From Zarea fungicola (Eukaryota > Ascomycota > Sordariomycetes > Hypocreales > Cordycipitaceae), in assembly GCA_900169235.1 (NCBI GenBank), contig FWCC01000371.1, positions 1-64,000 on the forward strand: a stretch of 64,000 nucleotides of DNA, written 5' to 3'. A program made the position numbers and the translations under genes. Shown here one piece after another: positions 12,433 through 24,845 of this stretch. The first letter of the stretch is position 1; each line of letters begins with the position of its first letter. Below the pieces are notes generated by a model, which saw nothing but the letters and a program-made list of their open reading frames with translations, did not search any database and was not told the DNA's origin.

Positions 12433-13464
12433 CTCACCCATCATCACCCCGAGCCCCACGTACACTGGCCCGACAGCGCTCGGTGCCATGCCTTCGTGCG
12501 GTGTAAGTGTCTTTCTCCTCTGCTGTTTTTTTTTGTGTTATTATTTTCTAATGTGCACTGCCATGCACGCAGCAAACTTGCATTGGCAACATGCTCAACA
12601 AGTTCAAGGAGCTGGGCTGCGGCCCCCTTGACGTTGCGTGCGCATGCCGCGCTCCCAACTTCAACTATGGTGTCCGCGACTGCGCTACGGCTGCATGCAA
12701 TGCCGACGAGGCCAGGACCGTCATTTCGTTTGAGACCTCGTACTGGTGCCCGTCGTACATGGCTACCGGCACAAACTCGCCCACGCCCACACCCACGCCC
12801 ACGGCCATTTCCCAGCTTCCAACCTGTGGTGTAAGTATTTTTTTTTCCTTTTCTCATCTCGGCAAATGGAAGCCAATTGCTAACATCACCCGTCACGCAG
12901 CAAACATGCATGAACAACATGATCGGCCAGTACTCCCAGCTCGGCTGCCAACAGCCGGACCCAGCCTGCCTGTGCAAGAATGTCAACTTTGGCTACGGCG
13001 TAAGAGACTGCGCCAACGGTGCCTGCGGCAACGAGGTGGCCAGCACCGTCATCGCGTTCGAGAGCGCCTACTGCGCCAGCGCCGCTGCCACGCCTACGCC
13101 AGTCGCCTTCCACATCGACTCGCGATATCACAATGACTGCACCGGTGACACCCACAACAGCAACGACGTCATGATGTACCAGGACGGCGTGTGCATCAAC
13201 ACCGACTGCCAAGTCGCGTCGCTCAACATTGCCGCTGCAGGCAACTGCCCCGACGGCCAGGTCCAAATTAGCTACTGGGAGCAGCCCGGCTGTCAGGGTA
13301 AGTGGTTCGGCTACGGCTACGCCAAGAGGGGAACGTGCCGAGGGCTGTGGACAGACGGCTGGAAGTTCAAGGCGCTGCATCTGCGCTGTGCCAAGCAGGC
13401 GGATGACTGCGTGTCCAAGGGCTCGTGCACAGCAGACCCGGAGCCGTCACAAAATCTATGCTAG
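11579..13464 (+). CDS. Secreted double-CFEM protein with ten-cysteine C-terminal module (581 aa)
   Basis: Exons 11579-12502, 12573-12830 and 12901-13464 join to 1746 nt. Signal peptide at the start, then a Ser/Thr-rich linker (about 38-70). Residues 75-240 form a cysteine-containing domain of the surface-protein type (CPYRWQTIDF, YRVCCPRDY). A Thr-rich linker follows. CFEM domain 1 spans 305-367 and CFEM domain 2 spans 391-452, each with eight cysteines and the haem-ligand Asp (GPLDVACAC and QQPDPACLC). The final 120 residues (462-581) are a ten-cysteine module also found at the end of the LysM protein at 26.4-27.6 kb. CFEM proteins bind haem or sit at the fungal surface, and some are virulence factors. 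No GPI signal, so probably secreted. Both introns fall in phase 0 after the same Cys-Gly codon pair, one at the start of each CFEM unit. Confidence 0.93.
12345..12432 (+). repeat. Thr-coding trinucleotide repeat
   Basis: A run of ACN/CTA triplets encodes the poly-threonine linker before the first CFEM domain. It is likely length-variable between strains and a site for O-mannosylation. Confidence 0.85.
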
Positions 13465-15026
13465 ACTAGACAGTTCGTGGCGAGTATAAACGGCGAAATA
13501 TTGTATCAATAAGAGCCAGAGATGTATTTTCATGAATGTTCTTTCATCGCCCATCTCAAGATCCAAGTAGCGTTAAGAGATACTAGTATCTATTACATTA
13601 CCCCCGTAGAATCTCTGGAGAAGATGAGACTAAAAAATCTGCGTCATGCTATGCATCCAGGCGGCGAGGCTGACTGTTACGTGTTGGCCAGGTATGACGT
13701 CACCCTATACCCAGTGCCGCACTTACATCCATCGCAAAACCTCCAAAACTGCCGTAATGCAGAACAATGGACAAGAATATACGCAATCTCAGCGCTATGT
13801 AGCTACATGGTACAAGCCAAAAATAACATCATCGTGCGCCAAGTTGGTTATGGTCTTCGCGATAGGCGGGCTATGCCGCCGAGGCTGCCACAAACCTCCA
13901 TCGTCGCCAGCGCATGAGAGACGATTATTATCATTCCGTATATATATCTAGGTTTAGGATTGGCTGCCCTGGAGCTTTTCGTCGGCCAACATGCTGCAAA
14001 TATTCATCTATATTACATTACCTTATGCATAAGATAACTGCTAGATGGTGAGTGACTCTTTGTCGTAGTTAGCAGTCAATTCGTCATGACTCTTTGTCGT
14101 AGTTAGCAGTCAATTCGTCATGACTTTGCCGCCACAATCTCAAGGTCTGTGGCACACCCCGAGCCGCAGAGCTTTTGATTTTTCGATGGCTGTTTGTGTT
14201 TGGTTGATCGCAGGACTTGAAGCGACCACGGGGGCTCGTGCCAGTGATGAACCCTGACCGAACCGGCGCAAGGCGTTGCGGTAATTGCTCTGAGGCACTG
14301 CAAGGTGAAGTATGGATGTTTGCACTGGTTCGTTTGCGAGCCTCGTGAGGTTGGCTGCAGAAATCCAGTTGCCATACGCGAGATTTGGAACAGCAAGAAT
14401 AAAAAGCTCGAAAGGTGAAAGTACAGCCGTCCAAAGATGGGCCGACGGGTTACCTAGGTAATTCTGCGTTTGCTTGAGCATACGCAGCCTCTGCTGCATC
14501 ACCTCGTTATTTGTGTTGAATGGTAGGTCAAGGCTTAGACAAAAGACTAGTTTATAGTTAACACACTATTGGCCATATTTTTCCATCCAGCTAAAATATT
14601 TCCCTATCACCTTCACTCGCCTATACTTGTATTATATATTATAACAAGTGGCGATAACTTTATTCTTCCGTTATTACTTGTATTATTCGTCTTGGAAAAT
14701 TATATCCCCCGGCCGCCGTGCTATGCTCCGAGTCAAACTCGGGTGTCAACAACGTCGTACGAGAATCAAGAAAGCAAGAAAAAATTAAAAATAAAAATCA
14801 AGAAATGACGGATTTGATTTGATTTATTTCTCAACCGCTTCTTCCACTAGTAACGCACAAAACGAGACCCAAAACAGTGAACAAGAAATCAGAAAAGGGC
14901 AGCCAGACGCCAATTATAATATGCCTCTCACCATGTCGACAGAGCGAGTTTGTTCCTCTCCGTTTAAAAAGCTTCCAAAAAGTACATGTAATTCCCTCGT
15001 ATCCTGCCTCATCGAATGTATACACT
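13465..15026. other. Intergenic region between convergent genes
   Basis: Longer open frames here lack coding character. A 34-bp tandem duplication is present at 14053-14120. Otherwise AT-rich with nothing recognised. Confidence 0.5.
14053..14120. repeat. 34-bp perfect tandem duplication
   Basis: The unit starts TGACTCTTTGTCGTAGTTAG and is repeated exactly twice, followed by the first five bases of a third copy. Confidence 0.9.
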
Positions 15027-16847
15027 CTAATCATCCTCATCATCCACCCGCGCCCTCTTATTTCCCCTATCCTCGTCTTCGCGTAGTCCATATCCCCTCT
15101 TCCCACCACTGGCGCCGCCGCCATCTTTTTGATCAACCTCTGTGAGAAACTTGTCCACATTAAACGGATCCGCCGCTTCCTTTTCAAACTGCACAGGCCC
15201 CTCGCGGGCCTCCACCTCGGCCGTGCCCTTGAACGTGCCTTTGCCCAGCGCATCGCCGAAGCGGCCCGACTTTTGAATCTTGGCCATTTCCCGATCCCCC
15301 GCGTCGCCCCCATCCCCATCATCATCGTCCATGTTGGCCCGCGGGCGGTAGATGCTGCTGATGGCGTCCTGCGCCGCAAACAGCGGCTTGTCGTAGTGGT
15401 TGTCCTCGTTGAAGCCGCTGTCGAAGCCGCTCGACTGGTTGAACAGCCGCGAGTCGTACATGGTCTCCTTGGACTGCGTCGGCTTCGCCAGCCCCAGCTG
15501 GATCTTCTCCGAAATGTCCCGGTTCTGCTCCCGCGCCATGGCCTGCATCTGCCGCTCCGCCCCCATGTGGCTCTGTCGCAGCTTGCGCTCATTCTCCTTT
15601 TTCCGCTCCGCGCGAGCCTTGACGCGTGCCCGCTCGCCTTCGGATTCACTGCCGGAGCGCGACCGCGACCGCGACCGGGATGAACGGCGCGAATCGTAGC
15701 TTGATGATCGTGATCGGGAGTCGCGACGGCTGTCTCGGGAATCCGCCGACCCTCGTGAGTAGCGGCGGCCGCGGCTGGCACCGGCACCGGCTGCGTTTCG
15801 CTCTTCGCGTGCCTTTTGAGCCAGCGCCCGTAGATTGTCCTCCTTGGCCATCTTTTCCTTCTCCGCCAGTCGCTGCTGCATCATGGCCCGCTGCTGCACC
15901 TCCTCGCGCGCGTGGCGCTCCGCCATCTTGACCGCCTCGGCAAACTGCGCGTGCTTATCGTTAATGGTGATATCCTGAAGTCCACGACCGTCTGCGGCAA
16001 GACGCTTATCCAGTGGCACCGTGTAGCCCTTGGAGTTCTTCCAGTTCGACACGGGCGGCGGGATCCGCCACATCTCCTGGTCCTCAGCGGTGAGCTTGCG
16101 TGGCGGCGAGTGCATGACGGGCGGCGGCGGTGACGGGGGACCTCGGGGGATCTTCTTGTGCTTGAACTTGGGCGGCTCCAGGGGATCCCGCTGCCGCTCC
16201 ACAATCTTCATGATGCGGTCCTGCTTGCTGTTGTTGCCGCCCATCTGGTTGCTCGCCGGCGTGTACCGCACAAACGTCGGGTCCGCGCGCTGCCCGACGT
16301 TGATGGACTTTGGTTTCTGCGCCGCCACCGCGCCGCTCACCAGCTTGGCGAGCGCGTTCTTGGTCCGCTCCGCCGTCTCGGCCACCGTCTCCTTGCTCGG
16401 CCGCGACAGGTCAATCTCCCCCGCGTCGGCGCGCTGCCGGAGCGGGATCAGGTCCTTGAAGGAGGTGTGGATGATGCGCCCGTCGCCGTGGCCCTGGCGG
16501 GCAATCGCGTCGTATTTCACTTTGCCCTCGGCGTCGACCTGGATCGCGAGCGCGTTGCTCGTCGTCGACGACTTCTTGCCCATGTCGAGCGGGTACTGGG
16601 CAATGGGCACCTCGGGAAAGGCGCCGCCGTCGCCAAAGTCCTCTTGCGAGCGCGGTCGCCACCCGGCGCTGCGTTGGCCGTAGGGAGGGGGGCCTGACCG
16701 TCGTAGCACGACCTGCGTCTCGTCGAGTTGGCCCGCGCCGACGATGCGTGGGCCGCGTTGTCGTGCGTGCGAGGGGATTTCCTCATCTTCCCCTGTGTAC
16801 TTTGGTTCGGGTAGAGAGGACTGTAGTGATGCGGCGATGGACGCCAT
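15027..16847 (-). CDS. prp45: SNW/SKIP-domain pre-mRNA-processing protein 45 (606 aa)
   Basis: Single exon. The SNW domain is plain: the signature SNWKN with the following GYTVPLDKRLAADGRG, plus the upstream blocks VPIAQYPLDMGKKSS, YDAIARQG and KDLIPLR and the proline-rich PPKFKHKKIPRGPPSPPPPV. The C-terminal half is charged and coiled, with an SR-like patch (SRSRSSSYDSRRSSRSRSRS) and ends in a Lys/Arg/Asp tail with GKRGYGLREDED. Prp45/SKIP joins the Prp19-associated complex and acts in the second catalytic step of splicing in the nucleus. Length agrees with filamentous-fungal orthologues. The start at 16847 is the first ATG of the conserved reading frame. The neighbouring p24 gene lies upstream in the same orientation. 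Confidence 0.95.
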   Translation of the reverse strand: MASIAASLQSSLPEPKYTGEDEEIPSHARQRGPRIVGAGQLDETQVVLRRSGPPPYGQRSAGWRPRSQEDFGDGGAFPEVPIAQYPLDMGKKSSTTSNALAIQVDAEGKVKYDAIARQGHGDGRIIHTSFKDLIPLRQRADAGEIDLSRPSKETVAETAERTKNALAKLVSGAVAAQKPKSINVGQRADPTFVRYTPASNQMGGNNSKQDRIMKIVERQRDPLEPPKFKHKKIPRGPPSPPPPVMHSPPRKLTAEDQEMWRIPPPVSNWKNSKGYTVPLDKRLAADGRGLQDITINDKHAQFAEAVKMAERHAREEVQQRAMMQQRLAEKEKMAKEDNLRALAQKAREERNAAGAGASRGRRYSRGSADSRDSRRDSRSRSSSYDSRRSSRSRSRSRSGSESEGERARVKARAERKKENERKLRQSHMGAERQMQAMAREQNRDISEKIQLGLAKPTQSKETMYDSRLFNQSSGFDSGFNEDNHYDKPLFAAQDAISSIYRPRANMDDDDGDGGDAGDREMAKIQKSGRFGDALGKGTFKGTAEVEAREGPVQFEKEAADPFNVDKFLTEVDQKDGGGASGGKRGYGLREDEDRGNKRARVDDEDD

Positions 16848-17297
16848 GGTTGTGTGTCGTGTCGTTCTCGTGGTGATGGCAGAAAAAGCTGGAGTGAGGT
16901 TGTCTGGCGGGTTTGGCTGGGGTCAAGAATTTCAGAGGCGGTTGTCCCAGAACGGTTAGCGCGGGTCACGGCTGGGGCGATCTGTGCATCTACAAAAGTC
17001 ACAAGCTTTGAGCTGCAATACAGAGGGCAAAAGAACAGTCACGTATTATAAACCCCGTGACTTCATTATTGTCAATCGTGTTGAAATTGTGTAATAATTC
17101 TTTCTCTAGCATGATCAAGGTAGATTGAACCTCATGTCATCCATTACTCCCGACAATGTCATTCGACCCCTTGGAGCCGCAAAGCTGGCATCGAGCCACC
17201 TTTTATAATACAGGCTATTCCCAGCAAACCAATTTTTCAAGAACCCACGCCGCCAATGTAAAATGAAATTGCAGATTTGAGTGTATACGCTCATCCT

Positions 17298-18124
17298 TCA
17301 AACATAACCCTTGCGAGCGCCCTGTGAAAGATCAAGTTAATTGTGGTCCAGAATGGCTTGGTGGGCATCCTCCAACATACCTGGAAGAAGAATCGGACAA
17401 CAAAAACTTGCAGACCAGCCATGCAGATGACGAGGAACGACTGAATCATGCTAAAGTTGACGATGCGGTTCTCGGTGCTGTTGACGGTCGCAAAGTTGCG
17501 GTTCTCACGTGTGCGGAAGTACTTTTGGTTTCGCGAGATTGTGGACAGTTGGCCAGAAATCTTGTACACCGACTCCTCAAGCTTGTTTGTCTGCTCCTGG
17601 CTGGCTCCCTGTTTCGAGGGGAGCTCTGCACGAGGCTCGCTCTCGACCTATTGTGTAAAATGTGGTTAGTCGGCTGCCTGCTTTGGTAACGAGTTGCTAG
17701 CGGGTACGAACAGCGATGTCGAGGTCGACATATTTCTCCGTAAATGTGCTCATCTGGTTGCTGAAGCAGAAGGAGTAGTCGCCCACTACTTGTGCGGTAA
17801 AGGCAAAATCACCCTGGCGCTCCTTTTCACCAGACAGGACAATCTTGCCATTCGGGTCGGCGACTTCGTAGTCAATGTCAAATGAACCACCGGATTGGAC
17901 CTGAATTTGACAGTCATTAGCCATTGCTTCATCGGAATCCGTTTGGTCGTTTCTCAGCTCGGTGTCCGTACGGCAAAGTAGAATGCAATCTTCTCCTTGG
18001 TGTTTTTGGTGTTGGCGTAGAAGCAAGCTCGCTCGTGTGCTTCGACTCGGTATGTGAGGGACGTGGCGATTGCCTCGGAGCTGAACAGGGCAGCAGCCCC
18101 CGCCAGCAGCGTCGTAAACTTCAT
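17298..18124 (-). CDS. p24 family (emp24/gp25L) cargo receptor, 210 aa
   Basis: Four exons: 18124-17972, 17900-17712, 17647-17381 and 17321-17298, giving 633 nt. Signal peptide MKFTTLLAGAAALFSSEAIA, then the GOLD domain (LTYRVEAHERACFY ... FDIDYEVADPNGKIV ... GDYSFCFSN) with its two conserved cysteines, a coiled region (LEESVYKISGQL) and one C-terminal membrane segment (IQSFLVICMAGLQVFVVRFFF). The last exon codes only for GARKGYV and the stop; this short tail carries the cytosolic sorting signal. p24 proteins cycle between ER and Golgi in COPII/COPI vesicles and select cargo such as GPI-anchored proteins. The second intron uses a GTTCGT donor, less usual than the others. Subfamily (Erp, Emp24 or Erv25) not assigned. 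Confidence 0.92.
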
Positions 18125-19033
18125 TGTGAAAGATGTGTCGCGACAGCAGTTGTGCGGTGGGTGGTGTCGCAAACTGCTTGTTCGGAGAAAAGACAGTGGA
18201 GGGTATGGAGTCGAGGCTGTCAACTATCAGGACAAGCTGGCTCCAGGGGGTCGCGTGGATTTGCGAGCGTGGCCACAGGGAGAACTTCGGGCTGCGCCAC
18301 ATCAAAGCCCCACTGCATCCATCCTCAGGGGAATGTGGCGCAAATCGGGACCTAAAAGTGTATGGACAGATGTACAGAAAAGAAACTGCAAAGAGTGGAA
18401 AACAGATTTTCGTGCAAGTGTTTCAATTCATTAAACAATGCCGAAGGGGGAAACGAGAAGTCTATTTGTACCAAATTAAAATGCATCGCACTACGCAATG
18501 TTTCCGGCGGTATTACATCCTCCCAACTAATAAAGAGCCTGGAATCAGACGTCCCTGAAAAAAGATAACGTATATTGAGCATGGAAAAATTAAGGTATTC
18601 GTTAAAATATTCATTAAAATGGTTATCGTAAAGGTTTCACCCACGTCGGTCTTAGAATTGGCTGCGTAAGTTATAGAAGCATCAACCAAAGAAAACATTA
18701 GCTGGGCTACCCTTGAGACACCAAAAAGTGTAAGGAATGTCTATACTGCTACATAAAATAGCAAAAGATTGGTATCAATGCCATATCCGGCATCAATTGG
18801 GCAAAACCCTGCTGTTAATATTGCAACTTTCCTACAAAAAGAATAAATAATGGCAAATAGAGGCAAATAGCGGCAGGCTTGGTGATGAGGTCGCATCAGT
18901 ACCGGCGAGTATTAGTTCAACTAGAGCTACGAGACTAATAATTCATCTTTATGTGAAACTGTGCTGCGAGGGAAATTTTGCCTTTAGGAACTACCAAACT
19001 ATGCCTTACCAATCAGTTTGTTAGCCCCATCTC
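18125..19033. other. Intergenic region
   Basis: Lies between the p24 start and the chitinase 3' end. AT-rich; no supported gene or RNA. Confidence 0.5.
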
Positions 19034-22000
19034 TTAGTACAAACCCCATTCAACAAGCTGCCCATGTACATTTCCCCTGCAGCTCATCCTTCCCTTCGCA
19101 CCAACCCGGCCACTGCTCCCAAACTTGTTGATAGAATCTCGGATGATGTCCACAATGTCTTGACCGCCAATGAAATAGTCTACATTCCCGTTCTGTGCTT
19201 TGCCCTGCACGCCGAATCGGCAACTGCCTGCCTGGTCCAGCTGGTGCTGGCTGGCAACAAAGTTTTCCACTTCATGTTCCGCCTTGCCATCTCCGTTTTG
19301 CAAGTTCCTGATGAGAATCTCGCAGTCCGATACCAGCGGCGATGCACCACTAGTTTGGTCTATGAAGGTCGAGTCACTGCAGTCATTAGGCAGAGCAAGC
19401 GCTGCGCACGGGTAGTTTGGTGTCTTGAGCCGCGCGTCACCTCCTGGTCCGTCCCAGGCCTTGAACGCGATTTCCGGGCTACACACTGGGATTCGGATGA
19501 ATCCTGGGGTTGTCACATCTAGTTTCATGAGATCATCGGCCGTCCGGCTGTTTCCTGGATCCGCAATGGGCGCACCGTTGGTCTTTCCGTTGCTATTGTA
19601 AGTGCGGACCGCTCTGGAGTGATTGAGTTAGTGATGCTGCAACTCCGAATTGCAGGTGGGTGTGTTAGCAGCGTACCCAGTAATCAGATCAGTCACCGAT
19701 ACTCCGCCGTATAGTTCGCCTCCCAAGGAAGTCACCCCGGCCGGTGCCGAAAACTTGTTGCGGACGATGGTCTCTTGATGGGAGTCGTGATCAAAGATTT
19801 TTGTCTGCGCTTCACCCTTTACAAGGACAAGGTAATACAGCTTGTCCTCGTAGCAAGCCCAAGTGTTACGCATCGTTTCAACGTCCATGTACGACTTGAG
19901 AGGGTCGATAGTTCCACATCGATATCCCGAATCCACGACAAAAGGATGCTCTCCAGCGGCTTGCCAGATTGCGGGAACCGCATATGCAAAAAATGACTTG
20001 GCCATATTTTTTCTCATGCTGCCCGCAGACTCCTGTCTCACTGTATCTCCAATAGGTGGATAATGGAGCTTACCTGGGATGAATTTTCCATCTGATATGA
20101 GCGCAGTCAGGGCGTTTATGGATTCATCACTACCGTCGAACAACTTGGATACGCCCGCCTCTACAGTATCTTCCCATAACTCGATGGTTTGGCTCATATA
20201 TGACTGGAATAAGTCCTGCTTAGCTTCCGTCCACTCAGAACTGGTGGCAACGTGCCTCGCATGTTAGCTCTGGGGGGAATAGTAGTTACGCCACTCTGGG
20301 GCCAACTTTTAAAGAGGGATGCAAGTAGTACGTACGGTTTTTTGCCTTCCAAAAGGTCCTTCGCTACGCTCGTACTTCCTGAAAGCAGTGCCATGGTTGT
20401 GTCTTTCAAATTGTTCGCCTTTGCCGGATTGAGTATAAAATACGGCATTTTCGAAAGATCTAGCAGACACACGGTCCAAGTTAGCAGCACACTCTATTTT
20501 CTCTGGTTTCGTTGACGGTAGCGGGCATACACGAGTTAAAGAATGGACCAGCTACAAGAGTCGAGCCTAATCCTACAACATCCAACAAAATGTTGAGCCA
20601 CTTAAGGTCGTCCTTCGGCGGTGGGACTGGAGCAAACGTCGGAATAAACGATGGCATCTGCCCAATGACGGATATCGCACCAGCGTCCTTGATGGCCTCC
20701 CGGAGCGTTCCAAACATCTATTCCGATTCAGGGTCAGAATTTGTTCCAACAATGAGAGCGAGAAAAAAAACCGTACCTGGTGAATGGCGACAATAGAATT
20801 CCAGATTTCGAAGCCAGCAGGGCCTGTCCCGGTACCCCCAACTGCGCACCTGAGGACGGTGTCACAGTTAGAGGAGAGGCTCAGGGTCTGGCAATCTGAA
20901 CCCGGGTTGGCATGGAAAGTATTGGATATAGACACCGAAAATTTCATTGCAGTGTTTGGTGGACCCTCTGCATTTGCTGGCCTGTCAAACGTTTTCCACA
21001 CCGCAATAGCGTCATTCCAGGCGGTTGAGGCATCCAGCATACTCCAACGCTCTTCCGGCGCCAAAAAACGAATATCTTCGGCGGCGCGGTCATTGCAGGG
21101 TATTTCAGACCAATTTCCATGACGCTCACCAACGGCCCAGGGGTCCTGGCCTAGCTGGGCCGTGACGGCAAAGCTATTCCAGTCCCCAATCCCCGGAGGG
21201 GGTAGGACATTATTCTCCAAGTCAATCGCCCAGTTTGTGGTCCCACCCATGTTAAGATTCCTGTAGACAGCTGTTCTATAGGCTAGAACATCCGAACTCA
21301 TCCATGCTACCCACTCTGTCTCATCGTAAACCAGAATATTGCTATTGCTAGGGCCCTCGATGTAATTTCGATTGACACGGCTTGGGTCCTTGATAATTGC
21401 TTTGATTTCTGCGTCAGAAATGTAGCCTGCGGCACCAGTGCACACGCCCTTCTTGGCATGAGAGTCGGCAGGGCCACCTGTATAGAAGCAGTCTGGGCCG
21501 TGACAATTTGCATCAGCCATGGCATAGGAGCGTCCATAGCTGGTAACACCGACGACAACCTTGTTAGAAGGTACGCCTGCCTTTGTTATCTGTATTACTC
21601 ACTGTTAACTGCACTTTACTCATCCATTTGGTTGTATATTTGTCTGAAACGTACCATGACAAGTGCGTTTATCGTTTCTGTCAAGTTGACGCCACTACGG
21701 AGGCACATTCCTGATGGACAGCCAGGCTGTGACCACTGGTTTTGTGAATCCCACTAAAGTTGTTTGTAGTCAGCCCAAGTTCCGGTTATAGAAATGTATT
21801 TGGACTCGAGACATACCTGGCCGTGTAAATCATACGTCATGTAAACTATGTAATCGACAATTTTACTTATTTGAGCGATAGGGAATCCTTTTAAATACCA
21901 ATATGAAGCCGGCGCGGCGATTGAGATTGATTTTACCGGCAGTAGATTCTTCAAAACCACCAAGAAAGCCAGGTAGTTGGTACCCTCAGACTTGTCCCCT

Positions 22001-23974
22001 GAGGGGATGTCGGGAATATCAGGAGCCTGTCCGGACAACAAAATCAGTAAGCAATATTGAGTTAGCAGATTGACTCATCATGAAACTCACGGAAGGATAT
22101 TCCCAATCAATATCTACGCCGTCGAGGTCGTGCATTTTTATGTAGTTGGCAATGTTGGTTGCCAGTGTGAGACGGTTGGCCGGAGTAACACCCTGACGGA
22201 AAATATTGTACGTGCTTGGGCTTGTTGAAAAATCCCAACCACCGAAAGACAAGATGCGCTTTACTCCAATCAGACGCTTGAAGCTGAAGAACTCGTACTC
22301 TGTCATAAAGTCTGGCATGTGGACCTTGTAATCAGGCGTGATGGTCGCAAATGCAAAATGGATGTGGGTATATTGATTTGTGTCAATCATTCGGGCATCA
22401 AGACTCAGACATTTGCGGCCAAAGTTGTAGCCTTCAAAATACCCAATCTTGCGAAACTCAGCCGGGGCCTCACCACGAACAATAACCGTGCCACAGTTGG
22501 AAATACATCCATTCGTACCCTTGCGCGCCGTACCGGGTGCTCCCGTCCCTGTATCAGTACAAAACTCTGAAGTCGTACCGCACTGTCCCCAAACATCACA
22601 GCAGGCATTCAGAGGACAGAGATTTAGCTTTCCAATATCCGTACCGGCGGCTGGAGGTTTGGTACCAGGGACTTGTGGGCCACAGACAGTGTTTGCGGCT
22701 GGCGCGGGCATTGGAGGTGTGCCCTTTGTCAAGCAGATGATGGTATTTTCCCAAAGGGGGTCACATCCGTTCCATCCCCAGGTGTCATGATTGAATACCA
22801 CAATTTCTTCGACAGTAATGCCATTTCTTGCCGCAATACTAGCACAAGTGTCGCCGCCGTGAATCTGCCATGTGGCACAAGATCCATCTGCGTTTGGCTT
22901 CGGCCGAAGATCTGGCAACTCGCCGTACTCGCAACAGACGAGCTGCCATGCAAAAAGCGTCGTGCAGAAATCCTTCGAAGGGTTGTATTTCATGACATCC
23001 GCAACCGAAATTCCACACTTCTTCGCGAGGACTCCGCAATCATCAAATTGCTGCACCTGCACTGTCCTACACGAGCCGGTCGCCCTAGACTGTGTAGCTC
23101 CCTGCCACAAGCGGTTGTTTCTAGAGGTGATGGTGTCATTGCGCCAAACTGCGGTCGAGTTTGTTGTGTTCAATTGCAGAGGAGATGTAGAGTACATTGG
23201 GCCGGTGACAGTCTTCACATTGTCAAATTGCACACAGTGGCCGCCATGCCAGGCTCTGAGCGACTCTTGAATGGCCGAAAAGGATCCATTGCTAGTAGCC
23301 ATAAAGCCAAAGGTATGGGCATCGTTGTACTTTGGATCGCATAATTGCATTGCCAAGCTGTTGAAAGTATTGCTTCGATCGGCCAGATGGTTTTCTAAAG
23401 CTTGAAGGGCAAAATTGCCGGTATTGGCACTGTGCAAGCTCTGACCTATTCGGAGACCCGCAGCTGCATTTCCAGACCGACCGAACAAGAAGGCAGTATT
23501 TTTCTCGTTGGCTGCGAAGCCACTTGTGAGGTATTGACGCATTTGGGTGACCAAGGACTGAAGATCGGCGGCTGCTGCCCCGCTACCAGTTTCCCAGCCA
23601 ATTTTATAGGTAGAATTCAAATTATAGGCTCCTGTGTCGACGAATTCTTTTGCTGAGTTGGGCATATTAGCCCAGTCAGGGCCATATGAAGAGCAGGCGT
23701 AGATGCGGTGGTGTGTTTCTGGGTCATCAACCTTGTCTTGGAGTGTGAACTGGTAGAATAAAGTCTGGGGGCACGACTGGAACTGTTCAAAGTTATGGTA
23801 AACAGACCAGTTACCTGAACTGGGTCCAGACACACTGCATCTTGCTGGGCAAGCATCCCTCCCGCTGTAGCTTGGGCTGGCGGCTCGAAGCGTACCTAAC
23901 TGGGCTGAACAGAGGTCGCCAAAGAGAAGAAGGTAAATGCCAAAAATGGCATTGAAAAGGTATTGAAGATGCAT
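19034..23974 (-). CDS. Subgroup-C (killer-toxin-like) chitinase: LysM-LysM-CBM18-GH18 plus long tail (1486 aa)
   Basis: Eight exons: 23974-22091, 22026-21817, 21753-21655, 21589-20777, 20717-20531, 20459-20336, 20240-19677 and 19613-19034 (4461 nt, in frame). Signal peptide at 1-24; N-terminal domain to about 300; LysM at about 301-350 and 365-416; type-1 chitin-binding domain (CBM18) about 431-494 with CCDVWGQCGTTSEFC; GH18 from about 505. The active-site motif DGVDIDWE (residues 618-625) keeps all three Asp and the catalytic Glu, followed by MTYDLHGQWD and GVTSYGRSYAMAD. The tail from about 900 to 1486 is the conserved subgroup-C extension (NLKDTTMALL, AYAVPAIWQ, DSGYRCGTIDPL). This subgroup resembles the zymocin chitinase subunit and is expanded in mycoparasites; it degrades chitin, possibly of foreign walls. 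The start at 23974 is chosen for the signal peptide. Confidence 0.94.
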
Positions 23975-24845
23975 GAACTGTTGCTGTACAGTTTTAGACC
24001 TGCAAATAGAGAGTGCGAAGTAGAATGAAGGAAAAAAACGAGCTACAATAGTGTAATTGAACAAAAAGAAGGACTGGTGAAATGTATTGCAATGACAAAA
24101 GAGTGTCGATGAACTGTCTGTAGAAAGACTCTCCGAAAAAAGGCGGCTGTTCAAGTATTTCCATGCATTTCCTGCCGAACTGGTCGGCTACATAAATAAT
24201 TACAGCAAGATGCCTCAAAAACCGCAAGGTTACCACCGAGCTGCAACACCCATGTCAATCAATCTCTGTATAACATGGATACCGCGGAAACCCAGCCCCC
24301 AGTACTCATAATGGTATGAATGAATATATTGTCAAGGGCTACAAACAAGGCTGTAAGCATGCGCCACATGAGCCTGTCCGCAGTCATCCTGTAACTCGCG
24401 TGATAATCCCCGAAAGTCTTGGCGTAGAAGTCTCGGTGGGTATGATGAAACGAGGCTTGGAGTGGGAAATGAGATTTTGCATTTTACCATCCAAAGCTCT
24501 TTACACCGTAACATTAACATTGCCAAGATTTCGCCTGGTGGGTAACACCCGACGAGAAGGCGTCCGTCCCACAGAAATAAATTACTGTCAGCGTGTCCAT
24601 GTTCAGTTTGGTGGTGGAGAGACTCAGGCCCTTAACAAGTCCAAGAACAAGGTGCACAACTCGACGGTGAAGAATAACTTTTTCAATTAATAGCTAGTCG
24701 AATCTTTCAGCTCAATGCAGTGGCCAGTGAGCTAATTAGAAGTATTCTGTGTCCTTTAATATCTCCCCGGCCTTACAGTCCCATCCTTGTGGTAATGGCA
24801 AGTTTCCACGGCATATTGCCGTAGGCTGATTCTTGGCCATGCTCT
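23975..24845. other. Intergenic region
   Basis: Contains the chitinase promoter side and the 3' side of the DUF7136 gene. A 124-codon plus-strand open frame (24316-24690) has no recognisable feature and is not called. Confidence 0.5.

Noticed and set aside
13290..13320. A strong donor-like GGTAAGTGG inside the ten-cysteine module of the CFEM gene (also at about 27444 in the LysM gene)
   Set aside because: The reading frame and protein alignment continue through it in both genes, so it codes for Gly-Lys-Trp and is not spliced in the main form.
13522..13917. 131-codon open frame after the CFEM gene
   Set aside because: Composition and residue pattern are not coding-like, and nothing is recognisable.
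24316..24690. 124-codon open frame upstream of the chitinase
   Set aside because: No domain, signal peptide or conserved character; sits in intergenic AT-rich DNA.
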